From positions 350,480-414,479 of the forward strand of contig JAJVDF010000378.1 in NCBI GenBank assembly GCA_022410635.1: DNA of 64,000 nucleotides. Reading direction: 5' to 3'. The number at the start of each line of letters is the position of its first letter. Position 1 is the first letter of the stretch. Both the position numbers and the translations under genes were made by a program. Origin of the DNA: Tretioscincus oriximinensis. Taxonomy: Eukaryota > Chordata > Lepidosauria > Squamata > Gymnophthalmidae. The notes under the pieces were generated by a model, which saw nothing but the letters and a program-made list of their open reading frames with translations, did not search any database and had not been told where the DNA came from. This document shows positions 11,425 through 23,805 of the stretch, in pieces.

Positions 11425-11765
11425 ACTGGGTTTTCCTGGTAATAGTTACATGCTGATACTGGGGTAGGCTTCTCTTTTTCCCTGTAAAAATGTAGTGTGA
11501 TATGCATGCACAGGAAAAGGTGAGAATTTGGCTAAGATTTGAGGCATGGCATTCACACTGGTGCCCAGGGACACAAGGGAAGGGGAAGGAGCAACCATGT
11601 GAGTTCTCAGGCGTGTAGTGCAACAGTAATACAATTTGCCATGGATATGTCATCTCCTTGCTGCAGTAATGCAGAAGCATGATGATGGGTGTGCAATTGG
11701 GTTATTCTAGATTTAAAATAAATTCTAGATTTAACCAGCTGGTCTGGAGGGATCCTTTCTTCCTT
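11425..11765 (+). repeat. Dispersed repeat of unnamed family, copy A
   Basis: This copy aligns by eye along its length with 57188-57525 in the same orientation. Shared ordered blocks are TTACATGCTGATA, GGCTTCTCTTTT, GAGAATTTGGCT, AGTTCTC.GG.GTG, TGGATATGT.A.CTCCTT, ATTGGGTTATTCT and TTTAAAATAAATTCT, then GTCTGGAGGG. No protein frame is conserved, which points to a non-autonomous element. The short overlapping minus-strand frames (61-85 codons) are shadows. Confidence 0.65.
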
Positions 11766-14279
11766 TTTGGAACCAATGGTGAGAATAAGCATTTTGCAAG
11801 ACCATTTTGCAAGGCTTGCATATCTTCCATAAGGTGGTACATTATTTGCCTCCAGAACTCTTTCTTGAATCTCTAACTGCAGGATAAGACTTTTACTATG
11901 AAATATGTCTAGGGTGCATCATACTCCCATTACAATGCAAAGCACAAACACGAAAGGAATTCAGTCAAAAGGATGCAAAGATGCAACAAGAATTGGCATG
12001 ACCTAATCTTAACTGATAGTGCAGCCAGCAAATTAATATGAGTTGTATGCAGCATCATTTTTAAAAGGTCAGTTTCTTTTGATGGTGAGCTACCTACAGC
12101 AGTACTAAATGTTGTTAATTAGGCTTGTACATGGCTCCACCAAACGATATATGGATTAAGGCATGAACATACTGAAGTAGACCAATAGTTACAAAGATCA
12201 CTCTTATTGCTATAAAATACATCAGGGTTAAAAACCAATAAAAATTCAGTGTCATGTGTCACATCAGTCTTGTGTGTAAAGGCTGAAANATGAGTCAGTA
12301 GTCTTTACACACATATGGATTGTGTTGAAACATATGCTGGCTTTTTATTCTAATGAATTTTGGTGCACAAAAGGTGGCCTTTGCAATATGGCTTCATTTT
12401 TGTTGTTTCAAGGAAAACACCTACATTTGGGTAAATTTTGGTGACTTCTTATCAATTCTGAGAGCATCTGTGACTATTTAGTGGCAATGAAGAGAGACTG
12501 ATATACTCTGTTTATTCATTTTCAGACAATATCGCTATTTTATTTTTGGCCAATACAATCCCTATTATACTCATTGTTCTGCATTTATTCTATTGCCTGG
12601 TACTGTAGTACACTGCTTTCAGCATTCTAATGGGATTTCATGGGGCTGCCATCGCTAGGTTGATTTGTAACAGGAAGCCAGGACAATAAAGGCTTTGAGG
12701 AGATTAATGTGAGAAATGCGTGCCTCTGTAGAGGGGCATCCATGCAAAATGAAAAACAACACTGTCTTCTATTGCTTGTTTCTGCCATCTCATTTTCGCC
12801 AGTAAATAACTTAGTGCACAATGGACATGAACAAAAGTTCCTTACAACAATGAATACACTTCTCGGGTGAAGGAAGAGGTAAAATCCTTTTAAATATGTT
12901 TTGTATTCACTTGCTGGAACATATTTTTATGTACTCTTAAAAAATATCCTTCTTCTTTCCCCCTCCAAAAACAACAAGCAACATTTAATTTATCCTAGTT
13001 TTGTTAGCTAAGACTATGCCCCTTTACTGCATACCTAATAAACCAGTTTAAAGAGCTCAGTAGTCCATGCTACAGAGTAAAATTCAAAGTGGAGTTTAAA
13101 CCCCAAATAAACCACTCACCTCTCTCTTCATATTTACCTCCCAAATCTGTGGTGAGCGGATGAAAGGAAGATTGGAGGGACAAAGAAGCTGGTACCACGC
13201 ATGTCAGCCAACTGCAATTCTAGAGTCCTGGCTGGCAACTTCTCGCCGTATCGGAAGTCCTGGGGTGGCCACACACCTATGGAAGCACAGCCATTGGGGG
13301 TTGATGTTGAAAAACATCAGTGATCTGTTATTTTGTTACAAAAGGAGCTTTTTCAAGGGTGGATCTCAGGATGTCAGCAAAAGCTCCGTTGTCTTATGCA
13401 GCAGAGGCATCATGATGATCCTACCAACCCAGTAGGAGAACCTTGTGTGGAAGTACCCAATATCTACATGGGACTAATGGTAAATCAGATCAAATGCATA
13501 TTAAATCCCACTAATTCAGAATAGTTGTGGACTATATTAAGTACTACCAGTACTTTTTCTTTTTGATTAAGCAGAGGCACATCGATTGGATTTGAGTGAA
13601 CCCATGAGTATGCATACAAGGATATGCATTTCATCTGCATTTCAATATATGTTGGCTTGATTCTAATCTGACCAAACTGTTAATACAAATGCTCCTTGCC
13701 AGAAAGTAATCTGGGTCAAGTAAAACTGCTTTTACTAATATAAGTTTAGCATGGTAAATGCATAAAGGGTTTATGTTCCAAGTGATTTTCTTAGTACTTG
13801 TGCTTGGGGAATAGTTGTATCTGAATATTTTCACCAGCCATATGTCTAGTCCTAGAGAGAGCTGGTGTTCAGGAAAGCAATTCCTGACTTTCCTATTGTA
13901 CCGGCCATCAATTAAGATTATTCATAACATGATTAATTAAGGTTAGACATTGTAATTGCGAGTCTTCTTAATGCTCATGCAGAGCTTGGAAGATGTAAAG
14001 TGCAGTGTAATTACTATTATTATTCATAATGACCAATTAGAATTTCAGCTCTGGTGCCAATATTTCTAGGCAGAAGCAGGACAAGGATGAAGAAAAAGGA
14101 TGTAATGAGCCTAGAGGAAACCCTTTTAGGAAACAGAAACTTTATCATTTTCTGAAGCTAGTTAATTTCCATGACATATCAATTGATCTTTAGGATGGTT
14201 TTATTTTAGAAATCTCTGAAGAACAAAATAAAGACATAAAGCAACAACAACAAACGGTGCTAAGTGTATTTCAGTAGAC
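11766..14279. other. AT-rich DNA, nothing recognised
   Basis: No motif-bearing frames and no named repeat. The 91- and 63-codon frames at 13160-13524 overlap in different registers without a domain and look like chance. Confidence 0.5.
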
Positions 14280-14560
14280 GACCCGCAAGAAATGATTTTT
14301 TTCCTGGAATAAATTATTGCTCAGATATTCAGGCATCGTTCCTGAGAACCCCCATATTCTCGCGATCGTACACATGTGCACAAATTAGACATGAGATGAT
14401 AAAACAACTGAGAACATGATTGGCTGTTGCGAGTAAAAATAATATTCTCGGACTGCACTGTGATGAGCTCAAAATGATGTTACAGAACTGGGCCATTGGT
14501 CATGGAATATTCATGTATGGTGTGCACAGANACGTGATTACTATATTCTGGATTATAGCA
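14280..14560. repeat. Diverged relative of the 8412-9552 fold-back family
   Basis: The block TCCTGGAATAAATTATTGCT followed by CAGGCATCGTTCCTGAGAAC and ATTCTCGCGATCG parallels TCCAGGAATGAACTATTGCT, CAGGCATCATTGTGGAGAAC and AATCTCGCAACC at 8519-8584. The far end GTGTGCACAGANACG with TATATTCTGGATTATAG parallels GTGTGCACAGACACG with TATATTCTGGAATATAG at 9472-9510. It is much more decayed and lacks the long inverted arms. Confidence 0.55.
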
Positions 14561-15580
14561 TTGTAGTGGTTTTTAAGTTATGGGATGCAACTGCCCTTAG
14601 AGATGAAAAGCCTAAAGCTATTGCTTCACTTGAGAACACCATCTCCCTTAAGCTGATGGGACACAAGACAGAATGGTTATCAGATTATAACAAATCAAGT
14701 CCAACTCTGATAATATTCAACACAACTTGCATTCACATCATTGACATTGGTACTCATAGAGCACTATGGGTTCTGGCAGGGTTCCAGTCTCCATCAGATC
14801 TCCACTGCCTGAATTGTAAATTCAACTACACTGTTGCCTAACTCACCCTTTTTGAGGATGATTTTACATTTCCCTGCCTTTGCTTCCCCATGTAAAGAAT
14901 GGTGGTAGTGGAGGCAATTTACCATTGATTATTACTGCTTGGTGTGATTTAGTTTTAACAAAAATAACAGACACCTGGGGCCATTTTTGCTCCAGCTTTA
15001 CAGCATGACAAATAGAAATTTGAAGCTGTGGAATTTTCAGTCTATAGGGTCAAAGCTTTGTAAATGGCATACTTCTCTCCTCTAGTAAGGATCATGGAAT
15101 CTGAATCCTCAATCAGCTTTTTGGCTGACCAGGTAGGTGCTGTCAATTTTTGAGAGAAAGAAAAGTACAGATGGGATAGTTGTTCATAATAGCATAATAT
15201 TTTTTCTTTACCAAAGTTGTATTAATAATGTTGTCTTCTACTGCCATGTACTCTGGTTGTCTGCAGTTTGTTGCCAAGAGATATTTGATGAATATCAAGA
15301 CAAGAAAAGGTGAACAGATAAACAAATGAATGCCATTGTTTGCATCACAAGCTTGTAGAGGTTGCCCTCTCTTAATCTAAATGTATGAATCTTGCATATC
15401 ACCTTAAGGGTCATATTCCACTTTAATACCAACACAGAATGAACAGAATCAGAAAAATGTAGGAGGGGTTATTCACATAACTTCTCCCCTCTGATTCTTA
15501 ATTGGTTAATGCTGACTGTTGAAGATTTCTTAATTCTGATTATATTTTTTTCAGTAAGTATTCCTAAAGTTTTTCAGCAA
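14561..15580. other. AT-rich DNA, nothing recognised
   Basis: The 91-codon plus-strand frame at 14566-14841 has no recognisable domain and no splice context I can defend. No repeat was recognised. Confidence 0.45.
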
Positions 15581-15665
15581 GCATCTGAAGAAGTAAACTT
15601 GTCTATGAAAGTTAATGCTGCCTATCCTCCTCTTCTTAGTCTCCAAAGTGCTACAAGCACTTCTT
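15581..15665 (+). mobile_element. PLE terminal fragment with decayed hammerhead core
   Basis: CTGAAGA lies at 15585-15591 and GAAA at 15607-15610, separated by a 15-base stem II region that no longer pairs fully. The PLE tail block TTAGTCTCCAAAGTGCTAC (15637-15655) follows, as in the copy at 6440. Same family as 5227-5660 and 6259-6562. Confidence 0.65.
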
Positions 15666-16940
15666 GCAGCTCTTCCATAAACTGATGACTTTCCTTGATG
15701 GTTTTAGTTACAACCCAGTAGCGCTTTTCTTGTCCTTTTACCAACTATGAGCCATTTTTTTCTGATGAGCTGTTGCCCACCATAATGAATGTGATAATAA
15801 TCTGAATTACATTTGCCTATTCCACCCATTTTAGTTCACTAACTTCCAAGTTGTCACTGCTTAATTTTAACATCCCATGTTTGACCACAGTCTTACAGAT
15901 ATCAAAATATACAAAGTTTCTCATGTCAGGTGACCCATTTAATCACAGATTTATATTTGTCTGATTTCAGAGCACTCATTCAAATCATCTCATGCACATC
16001 AGCTAAGAAAATACATGGTTATTTATTAGATTCCATGTGCTGTGAAATTACTTTACACAATTGGACTTTCTTAATATAATTTATATAAGAAGAGGCAGCA
16101 TTTTTAAATGTCATGGCTTAACACTGAAACATATGCAGATAAACATTATTCTAAAGCTTTATGTACTGTGTCTCAGTCAAATAAAAGATTACAAATCTGG
16201 AAGAAATGCTTGTAAAAATCTGATGGTAAAATTTCTACCAAGCAATTTGATATTCTCGCACTTATTACTGTTGTTTCTGTTTCACTGTGGTCTGCAGTAC
16301 ATTCAAAGACACATCGCTTCAAGAAATTTGTTTCCAGGTAATACGGGTATTTTAGAAATAATTCCTTTTCATATGATAATGCCCTTGTACAATCCAGTTA
16401 AGATGTTATGTTTCATTGGTTCAAAGACATTTCAGAGTTTTCATGTCTGAAGGATTAGTCAAGCTGTCTCCTTTTAATTCCCATTGTGGAAGGAATTCTT
16501 CAAATATATAATCTTTCATAAATAAACCCAGGCCTTCCAGCAATACAGCTGTGCAAAGTCCAGTTCACATTCACAAATTCGTTTGAACAGGTTTGTACCA
16601 CTGATTGCATGTTCTGATTTTGGTCAAACTGAATTAGCCACAGTGAATGTGGATTATCTGAACAAAAGGTTCACTTTTGTTATGTNTTCCAATGGAAAGG
16701 TTTTTTTTACAGAAGATTTACATGTATGGAAATCATTTGATTGTTCAATGGTGATCTTCATTGTTGTATAGCTTGACAACAAACTGAATATGAACATTCT
16801 GTTTGTAGATCCCTATAGCTGAGTGTAGCAACACAAAAGCTACCATCAACTTCCATTTTGAATAACTTTATTTCAAATATTTTTGTGTTCTCAAATGCTT
16901 TGTTGCAAGGGGGCTGAATATAGCATTTTAAGAAGAATAC
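15666..16940. other. AT-rich DNA, nothing recognised
   Basis: A 129-codon plus-strand frame (16061-16450) is the longest non-repeat frame here. It has no recognisable domain and a low-complexity hydrophobic patch, and I regard it as chance in AT-rich DNA. Confidence 0.45.
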
Positions 16941-17020
16941 AAAAACTTATGCTGCCCGTCTTTTTCAAGGTGCTACAAGACTCCTTTGCTAGAAACACTG
17001 TATCTAGACTAATACAACTA
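16941..17020 (+). mobile_element. PLE terminal fragment (tail only)
   Basis: ACTTATGCTGCC (16945-16956), AAGGTGCTACAAGACTCCTT (16967-16986) and TAGACTAATACAAC follow the PLE terminal order seen at 6415-6550. The CTGANGA half of the core is lost. Confidence 0.55.
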
Positions 17021-17119
17021 ATGATTTGAATCCTACCAAAATTACTTTCTTTTGAATGTATTAGAGAAACAATCACTATGTTTAAGTGACCAAACAAGTG
17101 GTTCTACTCTATATATACA

Positions 17120-17600
17120 CAAAAAGACAGCTTTATTCTGGCTGCAAACGCATTGCTCCTTAACACGCGCAGGACTGCGAAGCCAAAGCCCATCAATCTG
17201 ACTGTGTTACCATAAAAATGGGCTCGGGAGTGTTGCAGCGTCACTCTAAATGCACGCCACAGGTTTCTGCTTTGCAGTTCCTGGTGAAATTGCATTGTCG
17301 CTGCTCCTTTTTGTAATTCGTGCCACTTGCACACTGACGACAGGAGATCAGGCAACAAAAAGCAAGTGAAAGAGCGGGGGCTGGGAGCTCTGTTGTTTGG
17401 CATTCCCCCCAGGCTCAGCAGCTTCCCTCCNTCCTCTGGAAAAACAGGAGTTTCCACCTACTGCAGCACGTTGAAAGAGAGTCATTGAGCACTCTCAGCT
17501 CACGACAATCTGGATGCTAAGGTGGAATGAATGCTCAGGTAAAATTAAGCCCTCACTTCACTTTCATTGTGGAATGATTAAAAGGGAATGGAAAACGGGT
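17120..17600. repeat. Non-autonomous DNA element family shared with 48943-49438, copy A
   Basis: It shares with 48943-49438 the order CGCATT..(T)CTTAAC, GTGTTACCATAAAAA.GG, a GC-rich middle, then TAA.CTTAxGCCCTxACTTCA.TTTCA. It is GC-rich against AT-rich flanks. The 117-codon minus-strand frame at 17104-17457 shows no domain and is probably a by-product of the composition. Ends are approximate because this copy has lost the clear terminal inverted repeats kept by copy B. Confidence 0.5.
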
Positions 17601-20239
17601 TTTAAGTTCTAATGGGAATGAAGCCTCTGAGTGTTTTCTGTTTCTACCCAAGGATAACGTTTGTTCAATGCCACCGTAACATGTTTTTATCTGTTGTAGA
17701 ACAAAATACTGCATGAAATCAAAGCAAGCTGAGTCCCGATTTTGCCACATTCTGATGATTTCCTTGTTGTCTATATAAACCTTTGTTGAATGTACTAGTA
17801 CGAAAATCAAGAATTTTGAACTTGATCTTTTTATAAAAAGGTAATTAATTGCTGCCTTCAAATCTGTAGCCTTAGAGGATGCAAATGAGGTCATTCTGTC
17901 TATGAAATAAAAAGAATACAAAAGTCCACTGTGTCATCAAGTCTCTTAAAATCAGGGAATAATAACTTCCAGGCTGCATAAAAGTCAAAGCATCTTAATC
18001 TTACTGCCAATCCAGGAATTATTTATTTCCCCACAGCTTATCATGTGTTTTTTTTCATGAAGGTCATGTTAGAGGCACCCTATACTACTTTATAATGAAA
18101 ATTCCATGCTGCGTCTTTCTTTAATCCAGTAAATATGTCGGAAGGCACAATAATTTTTTTGGTTGGTCTTTAAGTCAGAAGAAGGCTATTCGTGGTTTCA
18201 AATTATACTTTAAGGGGAATTGCTCTATTTAGTCCAGCTTTCAGATATCATGTTGCAGTCTTACTTTTCACCTTTATAATTCCATCTAATTATAATAATT
18301 ACTAAACCAACATATAATGCAAAAAGCAAAGCAATTTGACATGACCTCTAGTTCAAATCGGTCCCTTGGTTTCAAAGTCTGTGTTCTCTATGTGAGTAGA
18401 TGGTTTTCCACTTCACAATGCAATTAAAATGTACATTTTGTACTTGTTTTCCACATGAGTAATTGGGGAAAAAGACATTTCCCTTTGTTAAATATCACAC
18501 TTGATACATAGCTAAAAGTATTAAAATCAAGCAGAGATTAAATTTATAGAAAAACTAGATATTGTTTTTAAACATCTCTTTTCCTTCCATGGACCATAAA
18601 AATGAATTAAAGCATTTTTATCCCTCATGGACTTAATTAGAAGAAAATACCATAATCCTCTGAGAAGATCTAGATGTTCTACAGTTACAGTGATGAGTTG
18701 CATGCTAGAATTTGTTTCGAAGCATTCTGGTGGTTCAATGATAATTTCTTACTGTTTGACTTACAGAGTATTCTGTANATTTCTCATAATGTTTTATCAT
18801 GTTAGATATGCACATAAATCTGCATATTTTCTCTCAAGTCCACTTGTTAAAGCCTTGTAGGTAAGCTGTAGGTGTTAACAGTTCTGCAGAACTGTCTTCA
18901 GAAATAGGCAATGGAAACCACTCATGGTTATCTCTGTCAAGAAAAATTGGTAGTGGGCCCAACTTAGTGATACCCAATAACAAGAAGAGTATCTTTTTCA
19001 ATATACTTGACTGTGCAACAGAACATTTCCCCAGAATTCAGTATATGAGTTTTCGATGTGTGCCTATGGCATGTACCATAGAGATATCACTTGCCTTTAA
19101 GTATTCTGGGCCAGAATCAGAGTGTGGTAGAGTGGGCTTGTGGCTAATCTGACATAGCTTAGCCTATGGAGTCAAAGAACAAAATATCCCTTTCTTTGGT
19201 GCTGCATGCTGGAGGTATTTCAGGCATGATCTCAGAAATAATCTTAAGTGTGGTTTCTCATGGTTACTGGCTTGCATCTTTTATCACGACAAGCCAGCAG
19301 TCTTCCATTGGAATAGTCCCAGGCATAAACTCNGTGATTGGCAATAGAGAAAGCGCAATACTCATGATCAGAGTATTAATGGAACAACCCATATAGTGAA
19401 GATGTTCTGCTTATCATAAGTAACATAAGTAATGGTTTAAAATAATCCAAATTAGGTATACAAATTATGTATGCATGTATACAAACCTGCCACATTACCA
19501 CATTTTCTACTTTTTGAATAATTTTATCTTGATTCAATTCAATATTGAAAAAATGCATATGCTTATGTATACAGTTCATATGGATTGTATTGCTGATCAA
19601 TCTGCCTTGGATAAGAGGTTAACTTGATGAACTTTAGCCATCTTTCTTTGAATTATAATGGCACAGATTGTGGATTAAAACATTATATAATAAGCACATT
19701 TTAATTAACAAACACACACATGCACACACATGCATATGCAAACACTCTCTCTCTCCCTGCTGAGACAGGCAGAACAGAGCTGCACAATAGCTCTGACCCC
19801 CCATCAAACACCTAAGTGTCTTTGCACTCAGCAAAGGAGGCAAGGAGGCGCACTCTGCCTTAGAGCAGGTGCAAAACCCCACCTCCTGCAGAAGAGCAGC
19901 TATGGCACACTCCAAGGGTCTTTCCAAGACCCAGGAGGCATTGCTCTTGCTGCCAGCCCCATCGGCTTTGTCTTAAAATCCCAGATTTTTACATTCCATG
20001 ATGTGGCATTGGAGAATGTAAAAATCCGGAACTTTCATTTAAAACCCAGACAAAACAATATTCTAGTCTCCAAATCTGGGAAAATCCTAGCTTTCCAGGA
20101 CGTATGGCAGCCCTACTGATATAGCCACAGGGTAAGGCTTTGCTGTGCAAGGGTGTAAAATTGCTACATTAGTTCCTGTAGATGGGACTGTACCAAGAAA
20201 ATTTGTCATTTATGGTATTGGCCTCACTCACACACTTGA
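17601..20239. other. AT-rich DNA with a CA/TC-rich patch, otherwise nothing recognised
   Basis: A short ACACAC/TCTCTC-rich patch lies at 19706-19757. The stretch 19730-20119 is moderately GC-rich with overlapping opposite-strand frames of 97 and 129 codons. The block CCCAGATTTTTACATTCC recalls a dispersed repeat, but I cannot name one. No exon call is justified. Confidence 0.4.
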
Positions 20240-20383
20240 TTTTAAACAGTCCTCACTTATGAAGAACAGGAATGAAAATTGGAAAAACAGATTTTGAAAA
20301 GGCTTTTCTGGTTTTGAGTTGTGTTCAAAACCTGTTTTTCTGGTTTTCAGCCTAGTTCATCAGGGCTGAGGATTGTTTGAAAT
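20240..20383. repeat. Imperfect inverted repeat, arms about 60 bp
   Basis: Left arm 20240-20299 and right arm 20324-20383 pair after reverse complementing, with a 24-base loop. Blocks such as AAAAACAG.TTTTGAA and AAACA.TCCTCA match. It resembles a small fold-back MITE. No target duplication was recognised. Confidence 0.6.
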
Positions 20384-21540
20384 AATTATATTTTTGTTGC
20401 ATAGGTGCTGGCTGTGAGCAGCTCAGGAATATTGGCCTTGACTGTTCCTGCCTAAAAGTGTCACAGAGATTGTGAATTGTAAAATTGGCAGTGGCCATAT
20501 CTGTGACACAATTATCTTAGGGATGGATGGAAAAGGCTGCATTTCCAGGCTTTTTCCCATGCTTTGCACACTGATTTGCAAGGGTAGCTTTCAAAGTGAA
20601 CCCAGATTGCAGTGAAAACTACATTTAACATGCTGTAAACTTTGGTTCCAGCCCAGAGAAGCTGTGTACCCTTTCTTTGACTCAAATAGGTATGTGTAGA
20701 CACAAAAGGTATGTATAAACGGTACCAGTCTATATACTGAAGTATCACTGATGTTTAGTTTCTCCTTTTGGTAAAATATTAATCATCATCATAATGACCT
20801 CTATCAAAATCAAATCAGAAAAGTTCCTGAAGAAAAGCAACCTAAAAAAAAGAACTTTATCACATGATTGTGTGATAAATAGGAGAGTTGGGATGTGAGA
20901 GTCTTTCCCAATTTTTTCTTTCTTTAAAGGCAGACTTTTAAAGTTGACATTCTGGCACTATATGGACATAAGATCAAGTAGGCAGAAATTGCCCTGAAAT
21001 GCTTCTTTTGGTCCACCTTCCTTCTGATTATAAATTCCGACTCAGTTTATACAGGGTGAAAATACATCTTGGCACAAAAGCGTTCCCCAACCACATAAGT
21101 CATCTGAGTAATTTTAAAATCAATTTGATCTTTGACAAACAGCCAAGCAGCTCCCTTAAGATTAGCATAACATGCTGAGGCTGCTTACTTTGAGCTGAAG
21201 TTCTGACAGCAGCGTTTTCTACATATTTGATACTGTACAGATGCATTTTCTGAGGGAAAATGTCAAATGAAGCAGGACAATAGCCTGCCTTCGGTTCATA
21301 AACATTCACAGTACATTTTAGTCCTTTGGCTTGATTCCATTGTTCTCTCGTCCAGAAAGAGAACCAAAAGTGCTATTCTGAGAAAAGACAAAAAAGCCCC
21401 ATCAGATTCTGTAATAAAATATGCAAGGGAAAACTCAAGACACATCCCAGTGAGCCTTGAAAATCCTGGATAAAGTGTCCAAATGCAAAAGAGGTTAGCG
21501 CTCTTTCATTTTCAATAACTTCCCTCCCCCTTCCACCTTA
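20384..21540. other. AT-rich DNA, nothing recognised
   Basis: Short frames of 68-78 codons occur on both strands without domains. No repeat was recognised. Confidence 0.45.
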
Positions 21541-21794
21541 TGTAAAATACGGTATATACTCAAGTATGTCTAGTTTTTCAGCACATTTTTAATGCTGAAA
21601 AAAAAAAAAACATGACTTATACTTGGGTGCAGTGCGGGTGTTCTCTAACTCTTTACTCCCCTGGAGCTGCCTCGGTCTTCTCTGTCCTCATCTTTTTCGC
21701 CAAGTCACAGGTGGGACTACACTTCCCAGCATGCTCCAGTGTCTTCCCTCTTCAAGCCTGCACGGTTGTACGTGGGCTGCTGCTGCTGCCTTAG

Positions 21795-23805
21795 AATGAA
21801 GGTGAGGAGAACAGAAGGCAGCACAAACTGTGGCAAACCAAATGCAAGGTGATAGTCAGGGATGCGAAGAAAAACTTTGAGGAGCACATTGCAAAGAATA
21901 TTAAAAGAAATAATAAGGACTTTTTCAAATACATCAGAAATAAGAATCCTACCAGGAAAGCATTCGGGCCACTAGGTAGCAATGGATAAAAGGGCATAAT
22001 CAAGGGGGATGTGGAGATTGCAGAAAGGTTAAATTAATTTTTTGCATTAGTTTTCACTGGAGAAGACCGAGGGAATTTACCAGCAACAGATTTAGTTTTC
22101 TCAGGAAGAACACCAGTGGAATTAAGCTGGATAAAGATAATAAGGGAGGAGGTCCTTGTTAGCCTTGATAAACTGAACATTAATAAATCCCCAGGAGCAG
22201 ATGGCATTCATCCAATAATTCTTAAATAACTCAAATGCGAAATTGCTGAACTTCTAACCAAAATATTTAATCTTTCCTTAAGATCAGGCATAGTACCAGT
22301 AGGTTGGAGGATAGCTAATGTAACACCAATCTTCAAAAAAGGATCCCGGGGTAATCCCGGAAATTATAGACCCATCAGTTTAACATCAGTTCCAGGTAAA
22401 GTGTTGGAAACCATAATTAAGGACAAAATTACTAAACACATGGAGAAGAACACATTGCTGAATGAAACTCAGCATGGCTTCTGCAAAGGTAAATCATGCC
22501 TTACTAACTTGCTAGAATTCTTTGAGAGTGTTAACAAACATGTAGATAAAGCGGATCCAGTTGATATTGTCTATCTAGATTTTTAGAAGGCTTTTGATAA
22601 AGTCCGTCATCAAAGGGTTCTAAAAAAGCTCCATACTCATGGTATAAGAGGACAGACTTTGTCCTGGATTGGAAACTAGCGAAAAGATAGAAAACAGAGG
22701 GTAGTAATAAATGGACAGTTCTCTGAGTGGAAAGAGGTAAGAAGTGGGGTACCCCTGGGGTCTATACTGGGACCCTTGCTTTTCAATATATTTATAAACG
22801 ATCTGGATGCCGAGGTAAATAGTGAAGTAGCCAAGTTTGCTGACGACACTAAACTGTTCAGGATAGTGAAAACTGAAAATGATTGTAAGGCACTCCAGAG
22901 TGATCTATTGAAATTGGGTGAGTGGGCATCAAAGTGGAAAATGCACTTCAATTTAAGCAAGTTCAAGGCAATGCACATTGGGGCAAAGAACTCCAACTAC
23001 TCCTACCACCTGTTGGGAACCAAGCTTTCTGTGANTGAGCAAGAAAAAGATCTTGGAGTGTTGGTGGACAAGTCAATGACCATGTCAACCCAGTGGGGAT
23101 AATTAGGAAAGTAATCGAAAACAAGTCAGCAAATGTTCTTTTGCCTCTTTATAAATCTGTGCTGAGGCCACATTTGGAAAACTGTGTTCAATTCTGGTCA
23201 CCACATCTCAAGAGGGATATATTGGAACTGGAGAAGGTGCAGAAAAGGGCAACAAAAATAATCAAGGGTCTGGAGCACCTCCCTTATGAAGTCAGGCCTC
23301 TTCAACCTTGAAAGGCGACATTTGATAGGTGATCTGATTGAAGTGTACAAAATCATGCATGGGATGGACAGGGTGAATAGAGAAAAATGTTTTCTCTATC
23401 ACACAACACAAGGACCAGAGGGAACTCCTTAAAACTGTTGGGTAGAAAAGTGAGAACAGACAAAGGAAAGTATTTTTTCACCCAGAGAGTCATTGGCCTG
23501 TGGAATTTACTTCCTGAAGAGGTAGTGGTAGCTAACAGCTTGGATAGTTTCAAGACAGGACTAGACAGGTTTATGGACACCAAGGGTATAAATGGATACT
23601 AGAATGGATGTCTGGCTGTTGCCTCTGGCATGGAGCAACAGGCAGGACTCCTGAAATACCATTTGCAGGGAGTCACGAACAGGTGCATATTTTGCTTTCC
23701 TCTGTTCAGACTGCCCAGGTGCATCTGGTGGGCTTCTGTGTGAGACAGAATGCTGGACTAGATGGGCTGTGGCCTTATTCCATATGGCTTTTCTTATGTT
23801 CTTAT
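21795..23805 (+). mobile_element. CR1 LINE, 5'-truncated, RT to 3' end
   Basis: It starts before the RT domain and runs to the 3' tag TTCTTATGTTCTTAT (23791-23805). It carries most of ORF2 RT and the whole 3' untranslated region, and inserted inside the DNA element at 21541-24283. Against the copy at 50797-52654 it has lost about 35 bases after GTCAACCCAGTG (near 23095) but keeps a segment of about 80 bases (23146-23230) that the other lacks. No long target duplication is evident, as usual for CR1. Confidence 0.93.
21837..23602 (+). pseudogene. CR1 ORF2 reverse transcriptase, inactivated
   Basis: The enzyme would copy CR1 RNA at the chromosomal target. Visible in order: VRDAKKNFEEHIAKNI with NKDFFKYIRNK (linker before RT); NKSPGADGIHP and NYRPISLTSVPGKVLE (RT core); QHGFCKGKSCLTNLLEF; LDF then a stop before KAFDK (motif A); SGVP.GS.LGPLLFNIFIND; KFADDTKLF with the FADD catalytic box near 22840; and the C-terminal FFTQRVIGLWNLLPEEVV. 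The endonuclease domain is absent (5' truncation). At least five in-frame stops, for example near 21986, 22036, 22228, 22585 and 22678, plus a deletion near 23095 kill it. Confidence 0.92.

Noticed and set aside
16061..16450. 129-codon plus-strand frame
   Set aside because: AT-rich chance frame with no motif, no splice context and no related sequence in the window.
22676..22996. 106-codon minus-strand frame, with parallels at 51519-51731 and 63636-63971
   Set aside because: Antisense shadow of the CR1 RT frame (FADD region).
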